Part shown: piece by piece, positions 15,960 through 26,000 of the stretch
How the letters are laid out: every line of letters begins with the position of its first letter
How positions within the stretch are numbered: position 1 is the first letter of the stretch
Assembly (NCBI RefSeq): GCF_019331735.1
Contig: NZ_JAHBBH010000004.1
Span: forward strand, 80,821 to 144,820
DNA: 64,000 bases
Reading direction: 5' to 3'
Source: Bifidobacterium miconis
GTDB taxonomy: Bacteria > Actinomycetota > Actinomycetes > Actinomycetales > Bifidobacteriaceae
Notes under the pieces: generated by a model
Told to the model about the DNA's origin: nothing
Seen by the model: only the letters and a program-made list of their open reading frames with translations
Database searches by the model: none
Translations under genes and position numbers: made by a program

Positions 15960-17444
15960 TCACTCCATCCCGGCAAACCAGCCGGACTTCGCCGGCGTCA
16001 TCTTGAGATTGATCTGCTTGAGCACGGTGTATTCGAGCAGACCGTCCAGCCCGCCGTCCACGCTCATGCCGCTCTGCCGGTGCGGGCTGACCGCCATGCC
16101 GGCAGTGTCCTCCAAGTACGCGTTCGCCCACATGATGCCGGTGTTCACGCCGGAGCACACCCGCAGCGCCCTGCCCAGATCCGAGGTGAACACGCCTCCG
16201 GCCAACCCGTACCGGGTGCCGTTGGCGAGACGAATCGCCTCTTCTTCGTCCGCGAAAGTCTGCACGGTGAGCACCGGCCCGAAGATCTCCTCCTGCACCA
16301 CGCGCATGTCCTGCGTGCAATCGACCAGCACCGTCGGCTCCACGAAATAGCCCTCGCCGAACGCGCCTTCGGCGATCCGGTGCCCGCCGATCAGGATGCG
16401 GGCGCCTTCCTCCACGCCAAGGCGAATATAGTCGAGCACCCGTTCCATGTGCCGCTTCGAGACCATCGGCCCGAATTCCGTGTCCGGGTCGAGCGGCATG
16501 CCGATGCGGATCTTCGGGACACGCTCCTTGAGCATGTCCAGCACCCGTTCGGCCACGCCCTGCTGCACCAGCAGCCGCGATCCCGCGATGCACACCTGGC
16601 CCTGGCTCAGGAAAATGCCGAACATGAGCCGATCCACCGCCACGTCCAGATCCGCGTCGTCGAACATGATGAACGGCGATTTGCCGCCCAGCTCCATGCT
16701 GTAGCGTTTCACGCTGGTCGCGGAACGTCCGATGATGTCCCGGCCGGTTTCGGTGCCGCCCGTGAACGTGATCTTCGCAACGTCCGGATGCGCGGCGAGC
16801 GCCGATCCGACCTCGCCGCCGGAACCCAGCACCAGATTGACACTGCCCGCGGGGAATCCCGCTTCGGCCAGCGCTTCGAACATCATCGCCGTAGCCACGG
16901 GAGCCAGTGACGACGGCTTGACCACCACCGGGTTGCCGGCGGCCAATGCGGGCGCCATGCCGGCCGCCGTGGTGCCCATCGAATAGTTCCACGGCGCGAT
17001 CACGGCGCACACGCCCAGCGGCTCGCGGACGGTCACGGTCATCATGTCGCCGTTTTCGGCAGACGCCTTGCCTTGCAGCTCGTGCACGAGCGAGGCGTAG
17101 TAGCGGAATGCGCCGCTGGCCGCATACACGTCGTCGTATCGCGTTTCCCGGTATACGCGGCCCATGCTGTTGGTTTCCGCGACCGCAAGCTTCTCGGCCC
17201 GCGCCTCGATCAGGTCGGCGGCCTTGACCATGAGTGCCGCACGGTCGTCGGCGGTGAGCGTGCGCCACGCGGACCCCGGGGCGAACGCGCGTTTGGCCGC
17301 CGCGACGGCGTTGTCGACATCGGCTGCGGTGCCGCGTGTCGCCTGTGCGATCACGCGGCCGTTGGCGGGGTTGACGATGTCGGTGACGTTGCCGGAGTCG
17401 GATTCGACCCACTGGCCGTCGATGTACATCGCGATACAGTCCAT
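15960..17444 (-). CDS. NAD(P)-dependent aldehyde dehydrogenase
   Basis: 494 residues, the usual length of the ALDH superfamily. The cofactor and catalytic elements are present: APWNYSM with the catalytic Asn (near residue 150), FTGGTETGRDI for the nucleotide (near 225), MELGGKSPF with the general-base Glu (near 250) and GQVCIAGSR with the catalytic Cys (near 284). It oxidises an aldehyde to the acid; the closest feel is betaine-aldehyde/gamma-glutamyl-aldehyde type, but the substrate is undetermined. The start at 17444 has GGAGAGGAGCAGCA upstream. It is last in an apparent LacI-GH1-ALDH operon with 40 bases to the GH1 gene, suggesting action on an aldehyde from a plant glucoside. Confidence 0.9.
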   Translation of the reverse strand: MDCIAMYIDGQWVESDSGNVTDIVNPANGRVIAQATRGTAADVDNAVAAAKRAFAPGSAWRTLTADDRAALMVKAADLIEARAEKLAVAETNSMGRVYRETRYDDVYAASGAFRYYASLVHELQGKASAENGDMMTVTVREPLGVCAVIAPWNYSMGTTAAGMAPALAAGNPVVVKPSSLAPVATAMMFEALAEAGFPAGSVNLVLGSGGEVGSALAAHPDVAKITFTGGTETGRDIIGRSATSVKRYSMELGGKSPFIMFDDADLDVAVDRLMFGIFLSQGQVCIAGSRLLVQQGVAERVLDMLKERVPKIRIGMPLDPDTEFGPMVSKRHMERVLDYIRLGVEEGARILIGGHRIAEGAFGEGYFVEPTVLVDCTQDMRVVQEEIFGPVLTVQTFADEEEAIRLANGTRYGLAGGVFTSDLGRALRVCSGVNTGIMWANAYLEDTAGMAVSPHRQSGMSVDGGLDGLLEYTVLKQINLKMTPAKSGWFAGME

Positions 17445-17484
17445 TGCTGCTCCTCTCCGGCTCCCATGATGGCAGTATGCGCCG

Positions 17485-18870
17485 TCAGATGGCGTTGTCC
17501 CGCACGATCCGCGCAAACCGCTTGCCGGAATCCTTCCAGATGCGCTCCTGCGTGGCGTAGTCCACGCCGATGATGCCGAATCGCTTGGAGTAGCCGAGCG
17601 CCCACTCGAAGTTGTCGAGCAGCGACCATGCGTAGTATCCGGTCACGCGCGCGCCGCCGGCGATCGCGTCTGCCACGGCCCGCACATGTTCTTCGAGATA
17701 GTGCACGCGCTTGGGATCGTGGATGATCTTGCCGTTCGGTTCGGCCGGATCCGCGCTCACGGTGTCGTCCCATGCGGAGCCGTTCTCGGTGATGAGGATG
17801 TCGAGTTCCGGATACCGCTTGCTCAGCGCGCACAGCATGTCGTGCAGCACGCGCGGATCCTGGTTCCAGCCCATCGCGGTCAGCTCGCCGGTCGGCGGCA
17901 GGGTTTCGACGATGTCCTGCGCGGGCATGCATGCGCCTTCGGCGACGGCTCCCGGCTTCGCGTGACGGACGCGGGAGGACGAATAGTAGTTGACGCCGAG
18001 CGAGTTGAGCGGCTGGCAGATGATCGTCTCGTCGCCGTCGCGCACGAACGACCAGTCGGTCACGTCGGACGTGACGTCGAAGATCTCCGGATCGTAATGT
18101 CCGTCGAGCATGGGTCCGAGGAAGACCTCGTTGGCGATCAGATCGGCGCGATGCTTGGCCGCAAGATCGGCCGGCGAGTCGGTATCCGCGACGTTCGTCG
18201 CCAGGTTCAGCGTGACCGACACGTTCGCGGCGTCGCCGAGCTCGGCGCGCACCGCCCGCGCGCCGAGTCCGTGTGCCAGGTTGAGATGATGCACCGCACG
18301 CAGCGCCTTGCCGAAATCCTTGATGCCCGGCGCGTGCACGCCGCTGCCGTAGCCGAGGTACGCGGTACACCACGGTTCGTTGAGCGTCGTCCATGTGTCG
18401 ACCCGATCGCCGAACGCACGTGCCAGCGCGCCCGCGTAATCGGCGAATCGCAGCGCGGTGTCGCGGTCCGCCCAGCCGCCGCGATCCTCGAGATACTGCG
18501 GCAGATCCCAGTGGTACAGCGTGACGACCGGCTTGATGCCGGCCTCGCGCAGCGCGTCCAGCAGACGCAGATAATAGTCGATTCCGGTCTGATTGACCGG
18601 GCCGCCGAACTGCGGCACGATGCGCGACCATGCGACCGAGAAACGGTATGCGCCGATGCCGAGCTGCTTCATCAGTGCGATGTCGTCGCGGTAGCGGTGA
18701 TACTGGTCGCAGGCGAATTCGCCGGACGAACCGTCCGAGATCGTGCCGGGCTTGGCGCAGAACGTGTCCCAGATGCTGGGAGTGCGGCCGTCCTCGTGGA
18801 TCGCGCCTTCGACCTGGTACGACGCGGTGGCGGTGCCCCAGGTGAATCCTTGGGGAAATGCAATGGTCAT
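17485..18870 (-). CDS. Glycoside hydrolase family 1 beta-glucosidase
   Basis: 461 residues, full length. The N-terminal FTWGTATASYQVEGA signature, the acid/base Glu in TTLNEPW near residue 168 and the nucleophile Glu in ILITENGSAWDD near residue 360 define GH1. It lacks a 6-phospho-sugar binding signature that I can recognise, and there is no PTS nearby, so it probably acts on unphosphorylated beta-glucosides in the cytoplasm. The start follows AAGGAACACCATC. Middle gene of the LacI-GH1-ALDH operon. Confidence 0.93.
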   Translation of the reverse strand: MTIAFPQGFTWGTATASYQVEGAIHEDGRTPSIWDTFCAKPGTISDGSSGEFACDQYHRYRDDIALMKQLGIGAYRFSVAWSRIVPQFGGPVNQTGIDYYLRLLDALREAGIKPVVTLYHWDLPQYLEDRGGWADRDTALRFADYAGALARAFGDRVDTWTTLNEPWCTAYLGYGSGVHAPGIKDFGKALRAVHHLNLAHGLGARAVRAELGDAANVSVTLNLATNVADTDSPADLAAKHRADLIANEVFLGPMLDGHYDPEIFDVTSDVTDWSFVRDGDETIICQPLNSLGVNYYSSSRVRHAKPGAVAEGACMPAQDIVETLPPTGELTAMGWNQDPRVLHDMLCALSKRYPELDILITENGSAWDDTVSADPAEPNGKIIHDPKRVHYLEEHVRAVADAIAGGARVTGYYAWSLLDNFEWALGYSKRFGIIGVDYATQERIWKDSGKRFARIVRDNAI

Positions 18871-18934
18871 GATGGTGTTCCTTGCGATGGTGGGTTGGAA
18901 ATGACGTTCAACAATGTCGATCAGGCGCTGTCGA

Positions 18935-19936
18935 TCAGGCGCTCTCGCGGCGGACCATCGGCGCGGGGAAGATCACGGCCCGGCGCTTCCACTCCCCTGT
19001 CTCCAAACGCTCGACCATCATCTGCGTAGCCGTTTCGGCCATAGTTGCCAACGGTTGGGCGAATGTCGTCAGTCGTGGCGAGACGACGCGAGCCACATGA
19101 AAATCGTCGAATCCGATCAGGGCGACGTCCTCGGGAACCCGTTTGCCGGCGTTGAGCAACGCGCGCAGCGCACCCGCCGCGATCTCGTCGGACTCGGCGA
19201 ACACACCATCCACATTGGGATGTTTTTCGAGGATTCGGTTCATTTCGTCCTCGCCTCGCTTGGCCCCATACTCGCCGCAAACAAGTGCAACCGGTTCCAG
19301 GTCGAGCGCCTTCAATCCGTCCTGCACGCCCTCGGTACGCAGCACCGACGCCTGCATGTCGGTCGGACCGGCGATCACCGCGATATTGCGGCGACCACGC
19401 TTGTACAGCAGTTTGGCGGCGTCATACCCGCCCTGATAATTGTCGACGTCCACATACGGGTAATGCATGGCCGGATGCGGGGTGCCGATCGACACGATCG
19501 GCTTGCCGCTCTGCTCCAACGCGTCCGCAAACGGTTTCGAATAGTGGAAGCTGATCACGACGATGCCGGACGCGCCCGAACCGCGCAGCACCTTGAGGAA
19601 GCCCTGCGCGTCGTGCGGCTTGGTGAGCGCAAGGAACGGCAGCAGGCCGACCGCGGTGAACGAGGTGGCCAGCTGCGCGACCATGCCCGACACGAACGCG
19701 TCCCGGAACACGAAATCCGGTTCCTCGGGCACCATGATCGCCACGACGTTCGATTTGCCGGACGTCAGCTGCTTTGCCGCCTGATTGGGCACGAAATGCA
19801 GGGCTTCCGCGGCCTGCCGCACTTTTTGCCGCGTCTTCTCCGATGCCGACCCGCCGCTCAGGGCCCGGGACGCCGTGGACACCGCCACGCCGGCAAGTTT
19901 GGCCACATCACGTATGGTGACGGTTTCATCGTCCAT
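18935..19936 (-). CDS. LacI-family transcriptional regulator of the GH1 operon
   Basis: 333 residues. Helix-turn-helix VTIRDVAKLAGVAVSTASRALSGGSASEKTRQKVRQAAEAL at residues 6-48, then the effector domain (SNVVAIMVPEEPDFVF). It ends in VIFPAPMVRRESA. The start at 19936 is preceded by CCGGAGGATCGAC; the longer frame upstream is noncoding. First gene of the operon with GH1 and aldehyde dehydrogenase. A matching operator lies 90 bases upstream, so autoregulation is likely. Its last codons overlap a 14-base tandem duplication (18915-18942). Confidence 0.9.
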   Translation of the reverse strand: MDDETVTIRDVAKLAGVAVSTASRALSGGSASEKTRQKVRQAAEALHFVPNQAAKQLTSGKSNVVAIMVPEEPDFVFRDAFVSGMVAQLATSFTAVGLLPFLALTKPHDAQGFLKVLRGSGASGIVVISFHYSKPFADALEQSGKPIVSIGTPHPAMHYPYVDVDNYQGGYDAAKLLYKRGRRNIAVIAGPTDMQASVLRTEGVQDGLKALDLEPVALVCGEYGAKRGEDEMNRILEKHPNVDGVFAESDEIAAGALRALLNAGKRVPEDVALIGFDDFHVARVVSPRLTTFAQPLATMAETATQMMVERLETGEWKRRAVIFPAPMVRRESA

Positions 19937-20023
19937 GTCGATCCTCCGGAGACAGTAAGGTTTCAAGGCGCGCCCATTGTCAGCGCCTCTGCCGTATTTG
20001 GCCTCCAGTGTACAAAATCCGTA

Positions 20024-20038
20024 TTGGAAACGCTTCCC
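20024..20038 (-). promoter_or_regulatory. LacI-type operator upstream of the LacI-GH1-ALDH operon
   Basis: TTGGAAACGCTTCCC contains the GGAA/TTCC dyad. On the minus strand a possible -10 TACACT lies at 20012-20007, placing the operator over the -35 region. It is nearly identical to the site at 14574. Confidence 0.65.
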
Positions 20039-20120
20039 TTGCGTTTCGTATGGTGATAAGGACGGCAACCGCAATATGTCCGGCGCGACGCGCGTGCCGG
20101 AGCGTACGGGTCAGGATGCG

Positions 20121-20558
20121 TCAGGATACGGTCTGCAGGGATTCCGGAGACGGCACCAAGCTCTTCAAACGTTCCAGCTCATGCTCGAGGAACATGATCT
20201 TCAACGCCTGTTCGCGAATCAGCACGTCGCGGTAATCGAACCCCGCATCGGCGGAGGAGGCGGCGAACAATCCATCCTGCGCATCATACTGATCGATCGC
20301 GGCCTGCTTCATCAGCTTCGAATTATGACGCCACCGATTGAAGCAGCGCTCGATGCGCTTGTATCCGATCAGCGACGGCGGCAGACCGGCATTGCGGAAA
20401 ATCGCCGACGGAGAGCCGCCCGCCCTGTATTTGCGCATGCAATCGACCTTGAACGACTGCGCATACTCGATGCGCACCGGCGTGGCGTTCTCCACCACCG
20501 GCAACGTATTGAGATACTGCACCTGCTGTTCGGTAAACAACCTACGACCAGTCATCAT
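20121..20558 (-). CDS. Orphan HTH protein related to transposase-type DNA-binding subunits
   Basis: 145 residues. The region VRIEYAQSFKVDCMRKYRAG followed by SPSAIFRNAGLPPSLIGYKR (about residues 28-70) resembles the helix-turn-helix of IS3-type OrfA proteins and of solitary HTH proteins in Gram-positive genomes. The C-terminus (IREQALKIMFLEHELERLKSL) is likely a coiled coil, which in OrfA is a multimerisation zipper. No OrfB-like integrase follows, so it is either a remnant of an insertion sequence or a domesticated regulator. The start has GAGGTGTG upstream. It is downstream of the pilus genes on the same strand. Confidence 0.65.
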   Translation of the reverse strand: MMTGRRLFTEQQVQYLNTLPVVENATPVRIEYAQSFKVDCMRKYRAGGSPSAIFRNAGLPPSLIGYKRIERCFNRWRHNSKLMKQAAIDQYDAQDGLFAASSADAGFDYRDVLIREQALKIMFLEHELERLKSLVPSPESLQTVS

Positions 20559-20626
20559 CACACCTCACATTCCCGACACCGATTCGATGACGCTCGGCTA
20601 TCGTCTCGGTCGGCATGATCCGTTGA

Positions 20627-20869
20627 TCACGCTTTGGACTGTCCGCAGGCATATTCATCCTGATGTTCAACCAGCCAATCATCCCAAGCGGACTCGGAAA
20701 GAATGCCATCGTTTGATTGCTGTATATCGTCGGCGATCTTGTTCACCATTCCCAGCAGTTTCTGGCGCTCACAATTGGTGATATTGCCAGCTTTATATGT
20801 ATCTTCGATCTTTTTCGCGATTTTCTCGATCAAAGCAAACCATTCCACCTGTTGATCATTCCAATCCAT
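20627..20869 (-). CDS. Small hypothetical protein
   Basis: 80 residues, charged and predominantly helical, no membrane segment: it opens MDWNDQQVEWFALIEKIAKK and continues GNITNCERQKLLGMVNKIAD, ending DEYACGQSKA. I do not recognise it. The start is uncertain because the AAAGGA sequence upstream is poorly spaced; alternatives further upstream exist. Its codon use is less GC-rich than that of its neighbours. It lies 74 bases after the backbone pilin gene, where a pilus sortase would be expected, but it shows no sortase features. Confidence 0.5.
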   Translation of the reverse strand: MDWNDQQVEWFALIEKIAKKIEDTYKAGNITNCERQKLLGMVNKIADDIQQSNDGILSESAWDDWLVEHQDEYACGQSKA

Positions 20870-20942
20870 GAAACCAGGGGCACGTTCCTTTCCGCTCACG
20901 CGATTCGGAACACACCCCATAATTATCGATATGCTGTCCGGC

Positions 20943-22859
20943 TCAGCAGGCAAGCGCACTCTTGACGGAACGGGACCTCGCGTACACGAAGCCGGCACCA
21001 CCAGCCAGCAGCAGGCCGATCACCGTGAACAGCACCGTGCCGGCGGCACCGGTGAGCGGGAGCTGGGCGATGCTGGTCGCGTTGAGCACGTCCATCGACG
21101 TGGTGATCTTAGTCGTCTCAGTGGGGATGACGGTGTTTGTCAAGGTGCCGTTGTTGACGAAATTGCCGGACACCCAGCCACCGCCGGTCACATCGGAGAT
21201 CGTGTAATTCACCTGAGTGACGGAGACCTTGCGCTGGTAGGAGGTACCGTCGATCTTGGTGGCCGATTCCTCCTGGTAGGTCGGAGTAATGGTGAGGTAG
21301 TACTTCAGGCCGGCGTTGATATGGTCGGCTGGAGCGGCGGTCTCCTCGACCAAGTACTTGCCGGCGGCAAGGCCGGTGAACTCAATCTCACCATTGTTGC
21401 CGGTCTCCTTGGTATCGGTGAAGGCGTAATCACCGGTAAGAGTGGTGTTGTTGTCATCAATCCGAGTGAGCTTGAACTGAGCGCCCGACAGCACCGTACC
21501 GGTCTCCTTGTCCTTCTTCACGATCTTGTAGTTGAAGTTGAAGACCTTCTCGTGGTCCTCACGCTCGGTGTAGTTCGGGGCATCAGCGGTGGAATCGACG
21601 GACGGGTTGTTGGAGTACTGCACCTTGATGTCGTTGTCTGCGCCCTTCCGGTAGGCGGCGTCAAGCACGGTGGCATTGTAGGTGATGGTCACGGTAGCGC
21701 CGGACCAGTTAGTGTTGTTGTCACCGAGCGCGTACACATCAACTTCCGAGCTGTTCGTGTCGTCTTTCGTCTTGACGGTGCTGGCGTGTGCGTCGATGAA
21801 CTTCTTGAGGTTTAGGGTGAAGGAAGTCGCAGAGGCGTCAGTGAAGTCGTACCAATCAGAGTGAGCGTTGTCTTCGGATGTCGGATCGATGGTGACGGCC
21901 TGCTCGGCGTCGGTCAGGGTGATAGTGACCTTCAGCCCGATGGACTTGGCGGTCACAGTATCGGTATTGTTGATCTTCTCAGTCGGGAAGGCGAGCTTGT
22001 TCTGCTCGAGGTTATCCACGAACTTGTAGGTGTAGGTGTCCTTCTTGTAGCCCACGTAGTTCGGAACCTTGCTGTCCACTGTGTACTTGGCGGTCTTGTT
22101 GTTCGGGATGCTGACCTCGTTCACGGTCTTGATCAGCGGGATCTCGTTGTTCTTGACCACGACGGTACCGTCCGAGCTGTTCGTAAACAGCGACTGGGTC
22201 ATCGCAGTGTCCTTAAACACGCCGGTGCCCACAAGAATCGGGATGGAACGGGTCCACGTCTTGGCCGCCGTATCCGTGGCGTTCATCGGATAATCAGTGC
22301 TATCAGTGATGAGATACAAGCCCTTGGAGAGTCCAGAAACTTCGAGCGTGCTGTCATTACCAGAACCGCCCAGCTGCGCGCCCCAAGTGCCGGCGCCTGT
22401 GTCCTGCTGATACGCCTGGGAAGCAGCCACGTTCTGCACGAACTTGCGCAGCTGGCCCGACCACGGAGCGGCGGACGAATCGTTGATGTGCTGCGCGACC
22501 CACGCCATCGCGTCGCCATCATCATTTGTCGTGTACCTGTCATCGTTATTGGTGGCGTCGCTCGTAGCGCTGGTCAAGGCGGTTTCGATCGCGGACTTCA
22601 ACCCGGCATTGGTTGTGGTCGTCACGGCAATGCCGGCAGGCTGAATTGTCGCCGCACCATAATCAGCAAGTTTGACGGCCTTGAACGAGCGCCCGGTCAA
22701 TGCTGCTACGGAGCCCTTCAGTGTGATGGTGGTGCCAAACGTGACCTTGTCTTCCTGAGCAGTTGGCGCGTTTTCGGCATTGGCGACGGTGCTGAGGGCT
22801 AGGCCGCTGAGCAGGGTGGCCGCGGCGGCGACGCCTGCCAGTACTTGTTTCATCTTCAT
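20943..22859 (-). CDS. LPxTG backbone pilin of a sortase-assembled pilus (FimA-like)
   Basis: 638 residues. A signal peptide (QVLAGVAAAATLLSGLALS, cleavage after VANA) is followed by an isopeptide-rich pilin body with a probable pilin-motif region around TVDSKVPNYVGYKKDTYTY, a SpaA/Cna-B-like C-terminal domain containing the E-box YLVEETAAPA, and a complete sorting signal LPLTG at about residue 600 with a hydrophobic stretch and a short basic tail. Such proteins are polymerised by a class C sortase through a Lys in the pilin motif and displayed on the cell wall for adhesion. It follows the large adhesin gene with a gap of about 160 bases. No sortase gene is in the window. Confidence 0.88.
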   Translation of the reverse strand: MKMKQVLAGVAAAATLLSGLALSTVANAENAPTAQEDKVTFGTTITLKGSVAALTGRSFKAVKLADYGAATIQPAGIAVTTTTNAGLKSAIETALTSATSDATNNDDRYTTNDDGDAMAWVAQHINDSSAAPWSGQLRKFVQNVAASQAYQQDTGAGTWGAQLGGSGNDSTLEVSGLSKGLYLITDSTDYPMNATDTAAKTWTRSIPILVGTGVFKDTAMTQSLFTNSSDGTVVVKNNEIPLIKTVNEVSIPNNKTAKYTVDSKVPNYVGYKKDTYTYKFVDNLEQNKLAFPTEKINNTDTVTAKSIGLKVTITLTDAEQAVTIDPTSEDNAHSDWYDFTDASATSFTLNLKKFIDAHASTVKTKDDTNSSEVDVYALGDNNTNWSGATVTITYNATVLDAAYRKGADNDIKVQYSNNPSVDSTADAPNYTEREDHEKVFNFNYKIVKKDKETGTVLSGAQFKLTRIDDNNTTLTGDYAFTDTKETGNNGEIEFTGLAAGKYLVEETAAPADHINAGLKYYLTITPTYQEESATKIDGTSYQRKVSVTQVNYTISDVTGGGWVSGNFVNNGTLTNTVIPTETTKITTSMDVLNATSIAQLPLTGAAGTVLFTVIGLLLAGGAGFVYARSRSVKSALAC

Positions 22860-23020
22860 GATGATGGTTCTCTTTCTTCCTGATTGGTGAGTAACTGTTC
22901 TGCAATCGCGGAGGCCGGAGCCGTTACCGACCCGCGCGATCCGCAAATCCTTGATCGAGTCCGGGCGGGGAGTCGCGGGCATACCGCACTCCCCCGGTCG
23001 GACCGTGAGCGTGACGTTCG

Positions 23021-26000
23021 TTATCGCGACGTCCGCGAGTGTTTTCCGGTTCCCCGGGAGCGCAGATCATGCACGATATCGCGCATGTTCCGCGCGATGC
23101 GGGTTCCGTGCAAGCCACGTGATCCGCCCGCACTGATCATGCCGGCCATCGCACGTTTCCGGTTCATCGCGGCATACACCGCCATGCAGCACGCCAACAG
23201 CACACCGCCTATTCCCAGCCACAATCGCGCCGCGGCATTCCCTCCGGTCAACGGCAACGCCGTCACCGTGGCGAACGAGTTCACGAACGTGGACTTGTCG
23301 CCGGTACCGGCGCCCGCACCGTAGGTGAGCGTCACCGTCGGCTCGTGGCCTTCTTCCTGCGCGACCTTGATCGTCACCCGGCCCTTGTCGGTCCCGCTGA
23401 TGCCGGTCGTGTCGTACTTCCAGCCTTCGGGCACGTCCGTGGTCTCCTCGGCGACCTTGAACGTGTACGTTCCGGTGTCGTTGAAGACCAGTTCGGGGAA
23501 ATTGACGCTCTGCGTCTTGCCGTTCTCGATCTTGCCGTTGGTGGAGGCGGTCAGGCCGTCGGCCGAGAGTTCCTCGACCACACCGGTCGTCTTGTTGCCG
23601 TCCTTGTAGCGGTAGACCTTCTTGGCAGCGTCACCGTCGGCGGTGGTGCGGGTCAGGTCGAACGTGAAGTTCTTGTCGCCCTTCCAGTCCATGCCCGTGA
23701 CCTTCTTGATCACGCCGGGCTGCGCCTCCACGCCGAACGTGTTGACGAAGTGGGCGTGACGGTTGGTGTCCTTCTTGGTCTCGCCGGTCGCGTTGCCGGA
23801 AATCGCATCGTCGGACTTCGGCGTGACTTGCGTACCGTCCTTGTCCTCGGCCACGACCTCCTTCTGATAGAAGGGCGTGGGGATGCTGCTCTCCGTCATC
23901 GTGTAGTCGATCGTCTCAGGCAGCTCGTCGAACACGGCGATCTGACCGTCCTTGAGGTTCAGCGTGCCGGAGTACGCGTTCGTCTCGGCCGCGGCCTTCC
24001 GCGCCGTGAACAGCCGCACTATGGACTCCCATAGGCCGGTCGTCGTGGCGACCGGTTTCAGGGACAGGGTCTTCGTCTGCGGTTCGCACGTCTGGCTGTT
24101 GTACTGCGTCGGATCGGTGCCGTCGAACGTGCACAGCTTGTAGTCGTACTCATCCGTCACATCGGACATGCCCTTGCCGGCTTTCAGCGTGATCGTGAAC
24201 CCGAATTGGGCGTTCGGAGCCGGATTCGGCAGGGTGCCGTCCTGACCGGCCTTTTTCGTGTTGTCCTTCAGATCAACGACCACATTGGAGATCTTGAGCG
24301 GCGAGAACCCGCGATCGGTCACCTGGATGGTGGTCAGGCCGGAGAACAGGCCGGACAGTTCGGTGTTATCCAGCTTCTGCTTGTCCGCGCCGGAGACGCC
24401 GTGCTGCGCATCCTCGTAGTTTTGCGTGACAGAGAGCATCGGGAAGCCCTCGTCCACGGAGAAGTCGTCGTCCGCGGTGAACGCGTCGGGATAATTTGCG
24501 TCCGACTTGTCGTAGGCCAGCTCGTACTCGCAGCTGTCGTCCGATGTGCAGTTGTCGGCGTTCACGACGTATGTGCCGTTCGTATCGTACTTGCCGTTCT
24601 TGATGTACTGGCCGTTCGCGTCCTTGGTTCGCGTGGGCGAATACTCGAACACGGCGTCGGACGACAATCCGTGGTACGACAGGTGCGCCACCGTATCGGA
24701 GCCCTGCGTCTGCACGGCCATCGCGTGTGGCTCGTCGCCAGTACCAGTCAGGAAGCTTTCCCAACGGCCGCTCATCGCCTCGTCGGGATCCTGGTAGGCG
24801 TAGTCTCCGTAACTCTGCATCATCTTCTCCAGGCTGCCGTACTGCTGAGCCCAGTAGTACGGGAAGTGCGAGTAATGCGCCTTAGGTGTCTCCTTGTAGG
24901 ACTTGCCGTTCAACGTCATGGTGCCGAACTTCAGCTCGGGCGGAGCCGCGGCATACGTGCCCTCGGTACCCTTGGAGTAGTCCTTAAACCGTGTGCAAAG
25001 GCCATCATCATTCTTTTTGGCGCAGTTACCGTCCTCGGAGGATGGGGTGTAGTCGGGGTTCGTGCCGTACAGATAGTTCGGCTGGTCGCCCTCGGTGTTG
25101 TTCGCGTTCGCGTTATTCGCCGCGGTCGCGAGGCTGTTCTCCTTGTTGAGCTCGTCTCCCATATCCGTGGAGTCGGCGCTCTTCAGGCCGACGGTGAGAT
25201 TCGTCAGCGTCTTGTCGATGATGCCGTCCACGGTCGGGTACAGCGACTTGACAACGCTGCCCAGACCGACCTGAACCTTGATGTTGTCGTTCGCGATGCC
25301 GGCATCGGCGAACACGCCGTTGTCGTTGACGACGACCTTGGTCCAATGGCTGTTGAGACCATAGCCCGTCGGAGCCTTCGTCTCCCTGACGTAATACGTG
25401 CCGTTGGTCAGTCCGGAGAACACCACGGCCGACTTCTTGTCGAAATAGTCGCCGCTCGTCTTCGCATAGTCGCGCGTCGTCATCGTGGCGTACGCGGAAC
25501 CGCCGTCCTTCACGCCGGTCGGCTTGCCGTCGTCGTTCTTGGCGACGTCCTCGTCCTTGTAAAGCGCGAACTCCGCGTGGTTGCCGGGGATGTCCTTGCC
25601 GTCCTTGTCCGTGAGCTTGAACGGCGTACCGTTCTCGTCGAGCTTCTGCACGGCGAGCGTGTTGACGATGTCGGACACGTAGATCGTGGACGACAGTTCA
25701 CGGGACAGACCGGTGGCGGCGATAGGCGTGTAGTTGATGACCCCGCCGTCCAGCGCATCGGTCGTGTAGTAGTAGTTGATGGAGTACTTGCCACCACCCA
25801 GGAACGCATAATCCTCGACGTCACCGGGAAGTTCATCGAATTTCAGGTGCCAGTTGCCCGTGGCGTCGCGGGACGCGATCTGCCGTTTGATGACGGATGG
25901 CGTCTGCATGAGCTGGGTGGGATTATCCCAGATCTTCCAGCCGTTCAATGTGTCGCCGGTGACCGGGTACCATCCGGCGTCGCTTCCGTCGGCGTTCGTC

